In this document: piece by piece, positions 27,175-35,958 of the stretch | Numbering within the stretch: position 1 is the first letter of the stretch | Layout: each line of letters starts with the position of its first letter | From: Micromonospora sp. MA102 | GTDB taxonomy: Bacteria > Actinomycetota > Actinomycetes > Mycobacteriales > Micromonosporaceae | Assembly (NCBI RefSeq): GCF_025460765.1 | Contig: NZ_JAMWEG010000003.1 | Span: 248,001 to 312,000, forward strand | Direction: 5' to 3' | DNA length: 64,000 bases | Program-made: the position numbers and the translations under genes | Notes under the pieces: generated by a model | What the model saw: the letters and a program-made list of their open reading frames with translations, nothing else | Databases searched by the model: none | Told to the model about the DNA's origin: nothing

Positions 27175-28440
27175 ATGGCCGTGGCCCGGGACCGTCGACC
27201 GCAGTTCCTCCGGCGTACCCCGTTGCGTGAGGGCCTGGTCGACGTCGACGGCGCGCGGATCTCCGAGGCCGTGGAGCAGCTCCGGCACCGGGGCAGGGCC
27301 ACACTGCACGACCGGCTGCACCGGGTGCGCACGGCGGCCGGCCTGGCGGTCCAGGCGGGCCTCGCGGCCGGGCTGGCCTACCTGATCTCCCACCGGCTGC
27401 TGAACAATCCGCAGCCGGTGTTCGCACCGATCTCGGCGGTGGGCACCCTGGCCGCCTCGGTCGGCCAGCGGTTCCGCCGCACCATCGAGCTGATCGTCGG
27501 GGTGGCGGTCGGGGTCGGCGTCGGCGACCTGCTGATCTACTTCCTGGGTACCGGCGCCTGGCAGCTCGGCCTGGTGGTCACCGCGGCGATCCTGCTGACC
27601 GTGTTCGCCGGGGCGAGTGTGGCCATCGTGATCCAGGCGGCGGCCACCGCCGTGCTGATCGTGACGCTCAGCCCGTCCACCCAGAACCTGGAGATCCCCC
27701 GCTTCGTCGACGCGTTCCTCGGCGGCGGCATCGCGCTGCTGGTCACCGCGATCCTGCTGCCGCTCAACCCGCTACGGGTGATCAACCGGGCGGCCCGCCC
27801 GGCGCTGGACCTGCTCGCCGGGCAGCTCGACATCTGCGCGGACGCGCTGCGCAGCCGGGACCGGGGCACGGCCCAGCAGGCGCTGTTCCGGCTTCGGGAG
27901 AACAAGGAGGAACTGGCCGCGCTCTCCGAGGCGATCGAGGGCGCCAAGGAGACCATCACCATCTCACCGGCCCGCTGGCACCGGCGGGACGAACTGACCC
28001 ACTACGCCGAGGCGGCGGAACCGATCGACCGGGCCATGCGGAACAGCGGCACCCTCATCCGCCGCTCGGTCACCATGATCGAGGACGAGGAGCCGATCCC
28101 GGAGCCGATGCCCGACTCGATCGCCCACCTGGCCGAGTCGGTCCGCCTGCTGCGGCACGAGTTCGCCGTCGGCGAGGAGCCGGAGAAGGCCCGGGAGCGG
28201 TCGCTGCGCGCGGTCAGCGAGGCCGGCCGGGCGTACGCCGAGGGGGTGGGATTCTCCGGCAGCGTGGTGGTCGCCCAGGTGCGGACCACGGCGAGCGACC
28301 TCCTGGTGGCCTCCGGCATCGACCAGGAGGACGCCAACCGCCTGGTCCGCCAGTCGTTCGGCGACCGGGAGCAGCGCTCCGGCGAAACCACCGAGCAGGA
28401 ACCCGCCCCCAAACCCCCCACCGCACCCCCGGTCGGCTGA
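27175..28440 (+). CDS. FUSC-like aromatic acid exporter family membrane protein
   Basis: This 421-residue protein has an N-terminal amphipathic region and about six membrane segments (about 60-200), including AAGLAVQAGLAAGLAYLI and GVAVGVGVGDLLIYFLG. A long cytoplasmic helical region of about 210 residues follows. This matches the FUSC/ArAE family of the fusaric acid resistance type. The conserved P-x-F-A-P-I-S-A motif after the first segment is visible (NPQPVFAPISAVGTLAAS). TAGTAC lies 5 bases before the ATG. The C-terminus is proline-rich. The substrate is unknown. It is followed by a dispersed palindrome. Confidence 0.85.
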   Translation: MAVARDRRPQFLRRTPLREGLVDVDGARISEAVEQLRHRGRATLHDRLHRVRTAAGLAVQAGLAAGLAYLISHRLLNNPQPVFAPISAVGTLAASVGQRFRRTIELIVGVAVGVGVGDLLIYFLGTGAWQLGLVVTAAILLTVFAGASVAIVIQAAATAVLIVTLSPSTQNLEIPRFVDAFLGGGIALLVTAILLPLNPLRVINRAARPALDLLAGQLDICADALRSRDRGTAQQALFRLRENKEELAALSEAIEGAKETITISPARWHRRDELTHYAEAAEPIDRAMRNSGTLIRRSVTMIEDEEPIPEPMPDSIAHLAESVRLLRHEFAVGEEPEKARERSLRAVSEAGRAYAEGVGFSGSVVVAQVRTTASDLLVASGIDQEDANRLVRQSFGDREQRSGETTEQEPAPKPPTAPPVG

Positions 28441-28487
28441 CCCGACCCCACCCGGCCGCCCGCCCCACTTCCCCCGCCTCGCCCCGT

Positions 28488-28544
28488 TGATCATGAAGTT
28501 AGCGGCACTGGAAAGCGCCTTCCCTGGCGCTAACTTCATGATCA
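28488..28544. repeat. Dispersed palindrome, copy 1 (TGATCATGAAGTTA family)
   Basis: TGATCATGAAGTTAGCG (28488-28504) and CGCTAACTTCATGATCA (28528-28544) are perfect 17-bp arms around a 23-base loop. The same outer 14 bases recur in a second palindrome at 60725-60785, where the inner stem bases differ but still pair. It lies between convergent genes (FUSC-type and cysteine-desulfurase-like), so it may act as a two-way terminator. I recall similar palindromes from Micromonospora genomes. Confidence 0.9.
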
Positions 28545-28642
28545 CCGGGGAGAGCGCGGGGAGAGCGCGGGTCGGGCGGGCAGCGGGGAGGGCGGGCGCC
28601 TCCGGGAGAGGGGGCCGGGGGCGGGTGGTCGGGGGCGGGTGG

Positions 28643-29905
28643 TCAGGACAGGGTGGCCAGGGCTGCCAGGAGGGCGTCCACGTCGGATCTTGTGGTGCCG
28701 AGGCCGAGGCTGGCGCGGAGGGCGGTTGAGGGTAGGTCCCGGCGGCCGCTGCGGGTCGCCGCCTCGGTGAGCAGGCGGCGGGCGAGCGGGTGGGCGCAGA
28801 ACAGGCCGTCCCGGACGCCGATGCGGTGCGCGGTGGCCAGGTGGGCGGCCACCTCGGCGGAGTCCCGGCCGGCGACCACGAAGCTGACGATGCCCACCCG
28901 CGGCGTGTCCGGGCCGAAGGTGCGCAGCTCCACCACGTGCGGCAGGGCCGCGATGCCCGTCCGGAGCCGGGCCACCAGCGCCTGCTCACGGGCGTGCAGC
29001 GCGTCCCGGTCGGCGCCGGCCAGCGCTTCGCAGACGGCCGCCAGGGCCACCGCGCCGAGCAGGTTCGGGGTGCCCGCCTCGTGCCGGGCCGGGCCGGTGG
29101 CCCACCGCACCTCGTGGGTGGCCGCCCCGACGTGGCTGGTAGCCCCGCCGCCGGCCAGGTACGGCGGGGCCGCGTCCAGCCAGTCCGCCCGGCCGACCAG
29201 CACGCCGGCGCCGAATGGGGCGTACAGCTTGTGGCCGGAGAGCGCCAGGTAGTCGACGTCCAGCACGGCGAGGTCCACGGGGGCGTGCGGCGCGAGCTGC
29301 GCGGCGTCCACGAGGATCCGGGCGCCGTGCCGGTGGGCCACCCGGGCCAGGTCGGCGATCGGCCAGCGCTCCCCGGTCACGTTGCTGGCGCCGGTGACCG
29401 CGACCAGCACGGGCAGGCCGGGCCGGGCGTCGCGGGACAGTTCGCTCAGGGCGGCGTCGAGGGAGCGGACCGCGCCGCCCGGGCCGTCCGGCACCGGGAG
29501 CCGGACCGAGCCGCGCGGCCAGGGCAGCAGGTTCGCGTGGTGTTCGCCGGCGAAGGTGACCACCGTGGTGCCGGCGGGCAGCGCCCGGGCCAGGAGGTTC
29601 AGCGCGTCGGTGGTGTTCCGGGTGAAGATCACGTGGTCGTCGGGGCGGGCGCCGAGGAAGTCGCCGACCGTCTGCCGGGCCCGCTCGTAGGCCAGCGTGC
29701 AGCGCCGCGACAGCGCGCCGGCGCCGCGGTGCACGCTCGCGTACCAGGGCAGCAGCTCGGCCACCGCGTCGGACGCGGCGCGCGCGCACGGCGCGCTGGC
29801 CGCGTAGTCCAGGTTGATCTCCCCCGGTACGCCGAGCACGCCGAGCGGGTCCGGCCGGCTCGGGGTGACGAGCGTGGGCAGCGAGGGTACGAGGGTGACG
29901 GTCAT
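28643..29905 (-). CDS. Class V aminotransferase, cysteine-desulfurase-like
   Basis: This 420-residue PLP enzyme has the fold-type I layout: substrate region INLDYAASAPCARAASDAV, FTRNTTDALNLLARAL, HANLLPWPRG, and the PLP lysine in YLALSGHKLYAPFGAGVLVG. Near the C-terminus RIGVRDGLFCAHPL places Cys370 where SufS-type desulfurases carry the catalytic Cys (consensus HCAxP), so it may remove sulfur from cysteine or a related compound. It is not next to iron-sulfur assembly genes. A SAM-IV riboswitch lies in its leader, tying it to methionine/SAM supply. The ATG at 29905 has GGGAGG upstream. The exact substrate is uncertain. Confidence 0.87.
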   Translation of the reverse strand: MTVTLVPSLPTLVTPSRPDPLGVLGVPGEINLDYAASAPCARAASDAVAELLPWYASVHRGAGALSRRCTLAYERARQTVGDFLGARPDDHVIFTRNTTDALNLLARALPAGTTVVTFAGEHHANLLPWPRGSVRLPVPDGPGGAVRSLDAALSELSRDARPGLPVLVAVTGASNVTGERWPIADLARVAHRHGARILVDAAQLAPHAPVDLAVLDVDYLALSGHKLYAPFGAGVLVGRADWLDAAPPYLAGGGATSHVGAATHEVRWATGPARHEAGTPNLLGAVALAAVCEALAGADRDALHAREQALVARLRTGIAALPHVVELRTFGPDTPRVGIVSFVVAGRDSAEVAAHLATAHRIGVRDGLFCAHPLARRLLTEAATRSGRRDLPSTALRASLGLGTTRSDVDALLAALATLS

Positions 29906-29955
29906 GCCGGAGCCTCCCGGGTCCAGGGGGACCCCGGGTGGGTGGGCACCGGGAC

Positions 29956-30078
29956 GGGGTCCGCGCTTGCCCAGCACGCGGATCGGGCTGGGCCCGGTCA
30001 TCACCCGGGGCACCCCACCGCGAACTCGACGAGGGTTGCCGGCCAGCAAGCCGGGGCTTGACGCTGGCACTCGTGACC
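29956..30078 (-). promoter_or_regulatory. SAM-IV riboswitch upstream of the desulfurase-like gene
   Basis: Read on the minus strand from 30078, the blocks GGTCACGAGTGCCAGCGTCA, AGCCCCGGCTTGCTGGCCGG, CAACCCTC, GCGGTGGGGTGCCCCGGGTG, ATGACC and the distal GGCAAGCGCGGACC match, in order, the SAM-IV sequence I remember from actinomycetes. GGTCA at the 5' end pairs with TGACC to close P1. Downstream, GGACCCCG can pair with CGGGGTCC, and GGGTCC can instead pair with GGACCC next to the GGGAGG ribosome site. The two hairpins exclude each other and could be the expression platform. Confidence 0.88.
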
Positions 30079-30143
30079 TGTCCGGGAGCATAGCGGTCGC
30101 GATGCGACCGGACCAGTGGGTCGCGGGTGACTACGCTGACCGC

Positions 30144-31583
30144 ATGGCCGTCACCCCGCCCGGCGGAGCCCTGCCGCCGCCGCCGACCGCGCCCGCCGTT
30201 CCGCCCGGCACGCCGGCTCCCCGGATGCCGCTGCGCCGGCTCGGCTGGCGGCGGTTCCTGGCGCTGGCCGGGGTGGTGCTGCTGATCGCGGCCGGCGCGG
30301 TCTTCATGGTCTTCACGCTGGGCGAGAGCCTCGGCGCGCAGGCGCTGCTGGTCGGCGTCATCGCGGCGATCCTGCCGGTGCCGGTGCTGGTCTCCTGCTT
30401 CCTCTGGCTCGACCGGTACGAGCCGGAGCCGCTGAAATATCTGATCTTCTGCTTCGCCTGGGGCGCGTTCGTCTCCACCGCCATCTCGCTGCTGGTCAAC
30501 GAGACCGGTGCCCGGCTGTTCGACCGCTGGGGGCTGCCCTCGGCGCTGACCGCCGTGCTGGTCGCCCCGTTCATCGAGGAGCTGACGAAGGCGGCCGGCC
30601 CGCTGCTGCTGCTGATCTTCCGGCGCCGGGAGTTCTCCGGGATCACCGACGGCCTGGTCTACTGCGGGCTCTCCGCGGTCGGCTTCGCCATGGTGGAGAA
30701 CATCCTCTACCTGGGCGGCTACGGCTACCGCACGGGCGTCGAGGAGTACGGCCCGGCGACCGGCGCGCGCCAGGTGATCGCCATCTTCATCGTGCGGATC
30801 CTGCTCTTCGGCTTCGCCCACCCGCTGTTCACCTCGATGACCGGTGTGGGGCTGGGCGTCGCCGCGCGGACCGCCGACCGGCGGGTGCGCTTCCTCGCCC
30901 CGATCGCCGGCCTGCTGCTGGCCATGATGCTGCACGGCACCTGGAACCTGCTGCCCTCGCTGGCCGCCGCCACCGGGCAGCCGCTGATCGCCCTCTACGG
31001 CTACATCGGCGTGATGGTGCCGATCTTCTTCGGCATGGTCGGGCTGGCCGTGTGGCTGCGTGCCTGGGAGGGGCGGCTCACCGAGCGGACCCTGCCGGAC
31101 TACGTCCGGGCCGGCTGGCTCAGCCCACCGGAGGTGGCCGCGCTCGGGAGCCTGGGGCGGCGGCACGCGGCCCGGACCTGGGCCCGGCGGGTGGCCGGCG
31201 ACGGTGGGGTGAGGGCGATGCGCGGCTACCAGTTCGCCGCCACCCGGCTGGCCCTGCTGCGCGACGGGATGCGCCGGGGCCTGGACCGCAAGCCCGCCGA
31301 GCGGGACCGGACGGCACGGGAGGAGCGGGAGCTGCTGGACGCGATCGGGGCGTACCGGGCGTTCTTCGTGGGCCGGGACCCGCAGGCGCCGGTCGGGGTC
31401 TGGGACGGGCAGCGCTACCACCTGCGTTTCCCGGACGGTTCGCGGCGTCCGGTCGAGGCCCCGGACGAGCCGGTGGTGCCGATCCCGGTGGTGCTGGCCC
31501 CGCCGCCGCCGGCCTTCCCGCCGGGTTACGGGCCGTCCGGCTGGCACGGTCACCGCTCGTCGGCCCCCTGGCCCCCGGCCTGA
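30144..31583 (+). CDS. PrsW family intramembrane metalloprotease
   Basis: This 479-residue protein has a proline-rich N-terminus and about eight membrane segments (about 38-360). The PrsW signatures are present: EELTK (145-149), MVEN (183-186), a His in FAHPLF (226) and HGTWN (264-268), the likely metal ligands. PrsW proteins belong to the CAAX/type II abortive-infection protease superfamily; Bacillus PrsW cuts an anti-sigma factor. Here a cytoplasmic tail of about 120 residues follows, which is longer than in the minimal family. No anti-sigma partner is adjacent. TACGCT lies 6 bases before the ATG, suggesting a leaderless mRNA. Confidence 0.9.
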   Translation: MAVTPPGGALPPPPTAPAVPPGTPAPRMPLRRLGWRRFLALAGVVLLIAAGAVFMVFTLGESLGAQALLVGVIAAILPVPVLVSCFLWLDRYEPEPLKYLIFCFAWGAFVSTAISLLVNETGARLFDRWGLPSALTAVLVAPFIEELTKAAGPLLLLIFRRREFSGITDGLVYCGLSAVGFAMVENILYLGGYGYRTGVEEYGPATGARQVIAIFIVRILLFGFAHPLFTSMTGVGLGVAARTADRRVRFLAPIAGLLLAMMLHGTWNLLPSLAAATGQPLIALYGYIGVMVPIFFGMVGLAVWLRAWEGRLTERTLPDYVRAGWLSPPEVAALGSLGRRHAARTWARRVAGDGGVRAMRGYQFAATRLALLRDGMRRGLDRKPAERDRTAREERELLDAIGAYRAFFVGRDPQAPVGVWDGQRYHLRFPDGSRRPVEAPDEPVVPIPVVLAPPPPAFPPGYGPSGWHGHRSSAPWPPA

Positions 31584-31605
31584 CTCCCGGCCGGAGCGGG
31601 TCGGG

Positions 31606-31773
31606 TCAGGTCATCAGGCCGGTGAGGAAGTCGCCGAGGCCCTGCGCGATGGCCATCAGGGCCACCCCGATCCCCTTGAACAGCTGGGCCGCGCCGTCCG
31701 GCCGGAAGGCCATGAAGTAGATCAGGAACGCGAGGAATCCCCAGGCAAGAATCTTCTTCACGACTACCGGCAT
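31606..31773 (-). CDS. 55-residue single-pass membrane protein
   Basis: This short gene encodes a 55-residue protein. A basic start (VVVKK) precedes a membrane segment (about 8-24, LAWGFLAFLIYFMAF), a short polar turn (RPDGAAQ), and a second amphipathic or hydrophobic stretch (about 31-54). GGGAGGG lies 4 bases before the ATG, a strong ribosome site. It lies convergent to prsW, with 22 bp between the stops, and downstream of the GroES paralog on the same strand, 70 bp from that gene's start side. I recognise no family. The coding call rests on the ribosome site and the clean membrane pattern. Confidence 0.65.
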   Translation of the reverse strand: MPVVVKKILAWGFLAFLIYFMAFRPDGAAQLFKGIGVALMAIAQGLGDFLTGLMT

Positions 31774-31843
31774 GGTCCCTCCCCAGGGCGCGGTCGTGCC
31801 TGGGGCTTCCCGCCGGGCGGCGGTGCAAACAGCGGGGCCGCGC

Positions 31844-32191
31844 CTACAGGTAGAGGCCGGTCGAGCCGGTCGGCTCCTTCTCCACCCGCTCGGCCGCCAC
31901 GGCGTGCACGTCGCGCTCGCGGAGCAGGACGTACGCCCGGCCGTGCAGCTCGACCTCGGAGCGGTCGTCGGGGTCGAAGAGCACCCGGTCCCCGGAGACG
32001 ATGGAGCGGACGTGCGGGCCGACGCCCACGGCGGTGGCCCAGGCCAGCCGCTTGCCGACGGCTGCGGTGGCCGGGATGACGATGCCGGCGGTGGAACGGC
32101 GTTCCCCCTCGCCGTTCTCGGTGCGCACCAGCACGCGGTCGTGCAGCAGGCGGATCGGCAGGCCGGCGTCGAGGCTCTGGTCGGCGGTCAC
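31844..32191 (-). CDS. GroES/Cpn10-like co-chaperonin paralog
   Basis: This 115-residue protein matches the Cpn10 fold: LLHDRVLVRTENGEGERRSTAGIVIP contains the N-terminal strand and a mobile-loop-like segment, followed by VGVGPHVRSIVSGDRVLFDPDDRSEVELHGRAYVLLRERDVHAV, which follows GroES closely. It is divergent from classical GroES: the roof-loop region is shorter and the N- and C-termini are extended. It is 15 kb from groEL with no CIRCE site nearby, so it is probably not the heat-shock groES. The role, whether it caps GroEL or acts otherwise, is unknown. Confidence 0.82.
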   Translation of the reverse strand: MTADQSLDAGLPIRLLHDRVLVRTENGEGERRSTAGIVIPATAAVGKRLAWATAVGVGPHVRSIVSGDRVLFDPDDRSEVELHGRAYVLLRERDVHAVAAERVEKEPTGSTGLYL

Positions 32192-32344
32192 GCGAAGACG
32201 CTACCGCGTGCCCGCCGGTCGATCCCGGTGTGGTTGGGCGGTGCGGCAGGGGGGCAATGTGTGGCGGTGTCGCCCTAGGGTGGGGCGGACGGACGTATCC
32301 TGTCCCCCCTGTGTCGTGGGCGGACCAGTTTGCGGGAGGTGCGC

Positions 32345-33643
32345 TTGAGCCGCTTCGAGCGGATGCGCGGACGGCTCCGCCGCGCGTACGAGTCCGGCCG
32401 CGAGTCGGCGCGGGCCCGGCGGGCGGATCCGGACCGGTCGGCGGACGAGTCGCGCCTCGCCTCGCCCTCCTCGCCGGGCCCGGCGGCGCCTCCGTCGGCG
32501 ACCGTGGTGGGCGCGGAGCCCTCGGCCCCCGTGCACGGCTCGACGAGCAGCCAGGACGACGTGGAGGTGCCGCACGCGCTGCGGATCGCCGCGGCCTGGT
32601 GCTGGCGGCTCATCGTCGTCGGCATCGTCACCTGGTCGCTGCTCAAGATCGTCGGCACGATCCGCATCGTGATCATCCCGCTGGCGGTCGCGCTGCTGCT
32701 CTCCGCGCTGCTCGCCCCGGCGGTCGGCTGGCTGCTCCGGGCCCGCCTGCCCCGCTCGCTGGCCACCGGCGTGGTGCTGGTCGGCGGCCTGGCCGCGGTT
32801 ATCGGCACGCTGACCCTGGTGGTGAACGAGTTCATCCAGGGCGTACCGGAGCTGAGCGAGAAGTCGTCCGAGGGCGTCCGGCAGATCCAGAACTGGCTCA
32901 AGACCGGCCCGTTGCACCTCTCCGACAGCCAGCTCAACCGCTACATCGACGAGGCGCAGAGCTGGATCAACGACAACACGGAGAGGTTCACCAGCGGGGC
33001 GCTCAACACCGCGGCGACCCTGGCCGAGGTGCTCACCGGCACGGTCCTGGTGCTCTTCGCGACCTTCTTCTTCCTCCGGGACGGCAGCAAGATCTGGCGG
33101 TTCCTGGTCCGGCTGCTGCCGGTGAACGCCCGTTGGAAGGTGGACGACGCGGGCCGGGCCTCCTGGTCGACGCTCGGCGCCTACGTGCGGGCCACCGTGC
33201 TGGTCGCCTTCATCGACGCCGTGGGCATCGGCATCTTCCTGGTCATCTTCGACATCCCGTTCGCGTTCCCGCTGGCCGCGCTGGTCTTCCTGGGCGCGTT
33301 CATCCCGATCGTCGGCGCCTTCCTGTCCGGCGTGGTGGCCGTGCTGGTGGCGCTGGTCGACAGCGGCCCGGTGACCGCGCTGATCATCCTGGGCGTGGTG
33401 ATCGGTGTGCAGCAGGTCGAGGGGCACGTGCTCCAGCCGTTGATCATGGGCCGGGCGGTGGCCATCCACCCGCTCGCCGTGATCATCGGCATCGCCGCCG
33501 GGGTGGTGCTGGCCGGCATCGCGGGCGCGCTGGTCGCGGTGCCGCTGATCGCCGTGCTCAACACCGCGGTCCGCCGGCTGGCCGCGCGTACCGTGCCGGA
33601 CACCCCGCCCGACGCCGTGGTGGTGGCCTCCCAGGCGCCCTGA
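32345..33643 (+). CDS. AI-2E family transporter (PerM/YdiK-like)
   Basis: This protein of about 432 residues has a basic, disordered N-terminus (about 1-75) followed by about eight membrane segments. Family features include the central amphipathic region (QIQNWLKTGPLHLSDSQLNRYIDEAQSWI), FATFFFLRDGSKIW, and the C-terminal LGAFIPIVGAFLSG plus VQQVEGHVLQPLIMGRAVAIHPL. Members include putative AI-2 exporters and Na+/H+ antiporters; the substrate here is unknown. I chose TTG at 32345, because GGGAGG lies 5 bases before it; TTG 32330 and ATG 32363 are alternatives. It is convergent with the helicase gene. Confidence 0.88.
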   Translation: MSRFERMRGRLRRAYESGRESARARRADPDRSADESRLASPSSPGPAAPPSATVVGAEPSAPVHGSTSSQDDVEVPHALRIAAAWCWRLIVVGIVTWSLLKIVGTIRIVIIPLAVALLLSALLAPAVGWLLRARLPRSLATGVVLVGGLAAVIGTLTLVVNEFIQGVPELSEKSSEGVRQIQNWLKTGPLHLSDSQLNRYIDEAQSWINDNTERFTSGALNTAATLAEVLTGTVLVLFATFFFLRDGSKIWRFLVRLLPVNARWKVDDAGRASWSTLGAYVRATVLVAFIDAVGIGIFLVIFDIPFAFPLAALVFLGAFIPIVGAFLSGVVAVLVALVDSGPVTALIILGVVIGVQQVEGHVLQPLIMGRAVAIHPLAVIIGIAAGVVLAGIAGALVAVPLIAVLNTAVRRLAARTVPDTPPDAVVVASQAP

Positions 33644-33657
33644 TCGGCCGAGCCCTG

Positions 33658-33697
33658 GACGCCCGCGTCGCCCCCGCCCGGGGGAGGCGCGGGCGTC
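33658..33697. terminator. Bidirectional terminator hairpin
   Basis: GACGCCCGCG (33658-33667) pairs with CGCGGGCGTC (33688-33697), and the interior continues with a CCCCC/GGGGG pairing. It lies between the AI-2E family gene and the convergent helicase gene and includes the stop codon of the latter. Confidence 0.75.
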
Positions 33698-35834
33698 AGC
33701 TCTTTCCGAGCCGTTCCAGCGCGCCCCGGGCCACGTCGGGGCGGGTGGTGTACCAGAACGGGGGCAGCGAGCGGCGCAGGAACGGGCCGTAGCCCCGGGC
33801 GGTCTCCAGCCGGGAGTCGAGCACCGCCACCACGCCGCGGTCGCCGGTGGCCCGGATCAGCCGCCCGACCCCCTGGGCCAGCCGGACGGCCGCGATCGGC
33901 ACGCTCACCGCCGCGAAACCGGAGCCGCCGCCGGCGTCCACGGCCGCCGCCCGGGCCGCCGCGAGCGGCTCGTCGGGGCGGGGGAAGGGCAGCCGGTCGA
34001 TCACCACGAGCTGGCAGGAGTCGCCCGGCACGTCCACCCCCTGCCACAGCGACATCACGCCGAACAGGCAGCTCTCCCGCTCCTCGCGGAACCGGCGGAC
34101 CAGCAGCGGCAGCGACTCCTCGCCCTGGAGCAGCACCGGCAGGTCGGTGCGCGCCCGCAGCAGCTCCGCCGCCTGCTGGGCGGCCCGCCGGGAGGAGAAG
34201 AGCCCGAGGGTACGCCCACCGAGCGCGCCGACCAGCGCCAGCAGCTCCTCGCCGGCCGCCTCGGGCAGCCCGGAGACGCTGGGCCGGGGCAGGTGCGCGG
34301 CGACGTACAGGATGCCCTGCCGGGCGTAGTCGAAGGGCGAGCCGACGTCGAGCGACGTCCAGCCGGGGCCCTCGGTGGCCGGGACGGTGCCGATCGCCGC
34401 CCGGCTGCCGTCGGTGCTCGCCACCGGGGGTGTGGTGCCGGCGCGGCCGGCGGCGGCCGCCGTGGCCAGCGCGGCGGCGGCCGGGGACGGCGGGGCGGGC
34501 GGCGGCGCGTCCAGCCCCAGCGCCCGGGCCACCGTGTCGAACCGGCCGCCCAGCGCCAGCGTGGCCGAGGTGGCGACCACGGTGCGTTCGTCGTAGAGGT
34601 GGGTGGCGAGGGTGCCGGCGACCGAGAGCGGCGCGACCACCAGCGCCCGGCGGCTGCCGTTGTCCGGCTTCTCCACCCAGGCCACGTCGTGGTCGGCCTC
34701 CTCCAGCAGCCGCTGCGCGGTCTTCGACAGCTCGTCCAGCACGGCCTTGGCCTGCTGCTTGCGCACCGGGTCCGGGTCGTCGGCCTTGACGTCGCCGATC
34801 GCCTCCAGCGCGGCCCGGGTGGCGGCGTCGAGCAGGGTGCACGCCTCGCGCAGCGCGGGCGGCAGGCCGGCGGTGAGCCGCCCGGCCGGCGCCTCGGCCA
34901 GCCCCACGGCGAGCGCGTCGCCGGCCTCGGTGAGGCGTTCGGCCACCTCGGGGCGGAGCAGCGGCCGGGCCCGGCGGGCGGACCGGTCGATGAGCTGGGG
35001 TTCCAGCTCGGCCTGCGCCGCCGAGGAGACCCGGTCGGCCAGCTCGTGCGCCTCGTCGACCACGAGCAGCTTGTGCGGCGGCACGATGTGCCGGCCGGCG
35101 AGCATGTCGACGGCGAGCAGGCTGTGGTTGGTCACCACGATGTCGGCCTCGCGGGCGCGGGCCCGGGACGCCTCCGCGAAGCACTCCTGGCCGAACGGGC
35201 AGCGGGTGGCGCCCACGCACTCCCGGGCCGGCATCGAGATGCTCCGCCACACCTGGTCGTCCACGCCCGGGTCCAGCTCGTCCCGGTCGCCGGTGGCGGT
35301 CTTCTCGGCCCAGTCGCGCAGCCGCTGCATCTGCTTGCCGAGCCGGCCCGCCTCGCCGAGCCACTTCGTGCCGCCGGCGGGGCGCGGCGCGTCGAAGAGG
35401 GTGTCCTCGGGCTCCTCCTCGACCGAGCTGTCCAGCCGGGCCAGGCAGAGGTAGTGGTGCCGCCCCTTGAGCACGGCGAAGGTGGGACGCCGGCCGAGCA
35501 CCGGCTCGACCGCGTCGGCCAGCCGGGGCAGGTCGTGGTCGACCAGTTGGGACTGCAGGGCCAGGGTGGCGGTGGAGACCACCACCGGGCCGTCCACCGT
35601 CAGCGCCGGGGCCAGGTAGGCCAGCGACTTGCCGGTGCCCGTGCCGGCCTGCACGAGCAGGTGTTCGCCGGAGGCGATGCTCCGCTCGATCGCCTCGGTC
35701 ATCTGCTGCTGGCCGGGGCGGGCCGCGCCGCCGGGGACCGCGCCGACCGCGGCCGCCAGCAGCTCGCCGCCGCCGGGCCGGCCGCCCCGGCGCTTCTTCG
35801 GGACGGGGCCGGTGGCGGTGCGGGGCGCGGTCAC
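33696..35834 (-). CDS. dinG: DinG-type ATP-dependent DNA helicase
   Basis: This 712-residue superfamily 2 helicase of the XPD/DinG group has Walker A AGTGTGKS (63-70), LVVDEAHEL as the Walker B/DEAH box and VVATSATLAL as motif III. A C-terminal helicase half contains VMSLWQGVDVPGDSCQLVVIDRLPF and LAQGVGRLIRATGDRGVVAVLDSR. Four cysteines, one in HYLCLARL and three in ECVGATRCPFGQECF, match an iron-sulfur cluster insertion. DinG unwinds structured or RNA-containing DNA in repair. The GTG at 35834 has TACGGT 6 bases upstream (leaderless type). The longer frame upstream overlaps the DUF402 promoter and is unlikely. Confidence 0.92.
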   Translation of the reverse strand: MTAPRTATGPVPKKRRGGRPGGGELLAAAVGAVPGGAARPGQQQMTEAIERSIASGEHLLVQAGTGTGKSLAYLAPALTVDGPVVVSTATLALQSQLVDHDLPRLADAVEPVLGRRPTFAVLKGRHHYLCLARLDSSVEEEPEDTLFDAPRPAGGTKWLGEAGRLGKQMQRLRDWAEKTATGDRDELDPGVDDQVWRSISMPARECVGATRCPFGQECFAEASRARAREADIVVTNHSLLAVDMLAGRHIVPPHKLLVVDEAHELADRVSSAAQAELEPQLIDRSARRARPLLRPEVAERLTEAGDALAVGLAEAPAGRLTAGLPPALREACTLLDAATRAALEAIGDVKADDPDPVRKQQAKAVLDELSKTAQRLLEEADHDVAWVEKPDNGSRRALVVAPLSVAGTLATHLYDERTVVATSATLALGGRFDTVARALGLDAPPPAPPSPAAAALATAAAAGRAGTTPPVASTDGSRAAIGTVPATEGPGWTSLDVGSPFDYARQGILYVAAHLPRPSVSGLPEAAGEELLALVGALGGRTLGLFSSRRAAQQAAELLRARTDLPVLLQGEESLPLLVRRFREERESCLFGVMSLWQGVDVPGDSCQLVVIDRLPFPRPDEPLAAARAAAVDAGGGSGFAAVSVPIAAVRLAQGVGRLIRATGDRGVVAVLDSRLETARGYGPFLRRSLPPFWYTTRPDVARGALERLGKS

Positions 35835-35958
35835 CGTGCGACCGTACCCGCCTCCGCCGACAGGGGACCTGTCGCTCCGCCGCGTGGCGTGGCCGGCAGG
35901 TCGCGTCCGGTTACCCGCCGATCGCGTCGCGTGGCCGGAATCGGTTAGGGTGCCAGTC

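Noticed and set aside
27107..27427. Upstream extension of the HD-domain gene
   Set aside because: It would overlap the divergent FUSC gene and encodes Gly/Pro/Arg low-complexity sequence; GTG 27106 gives a compact domain.
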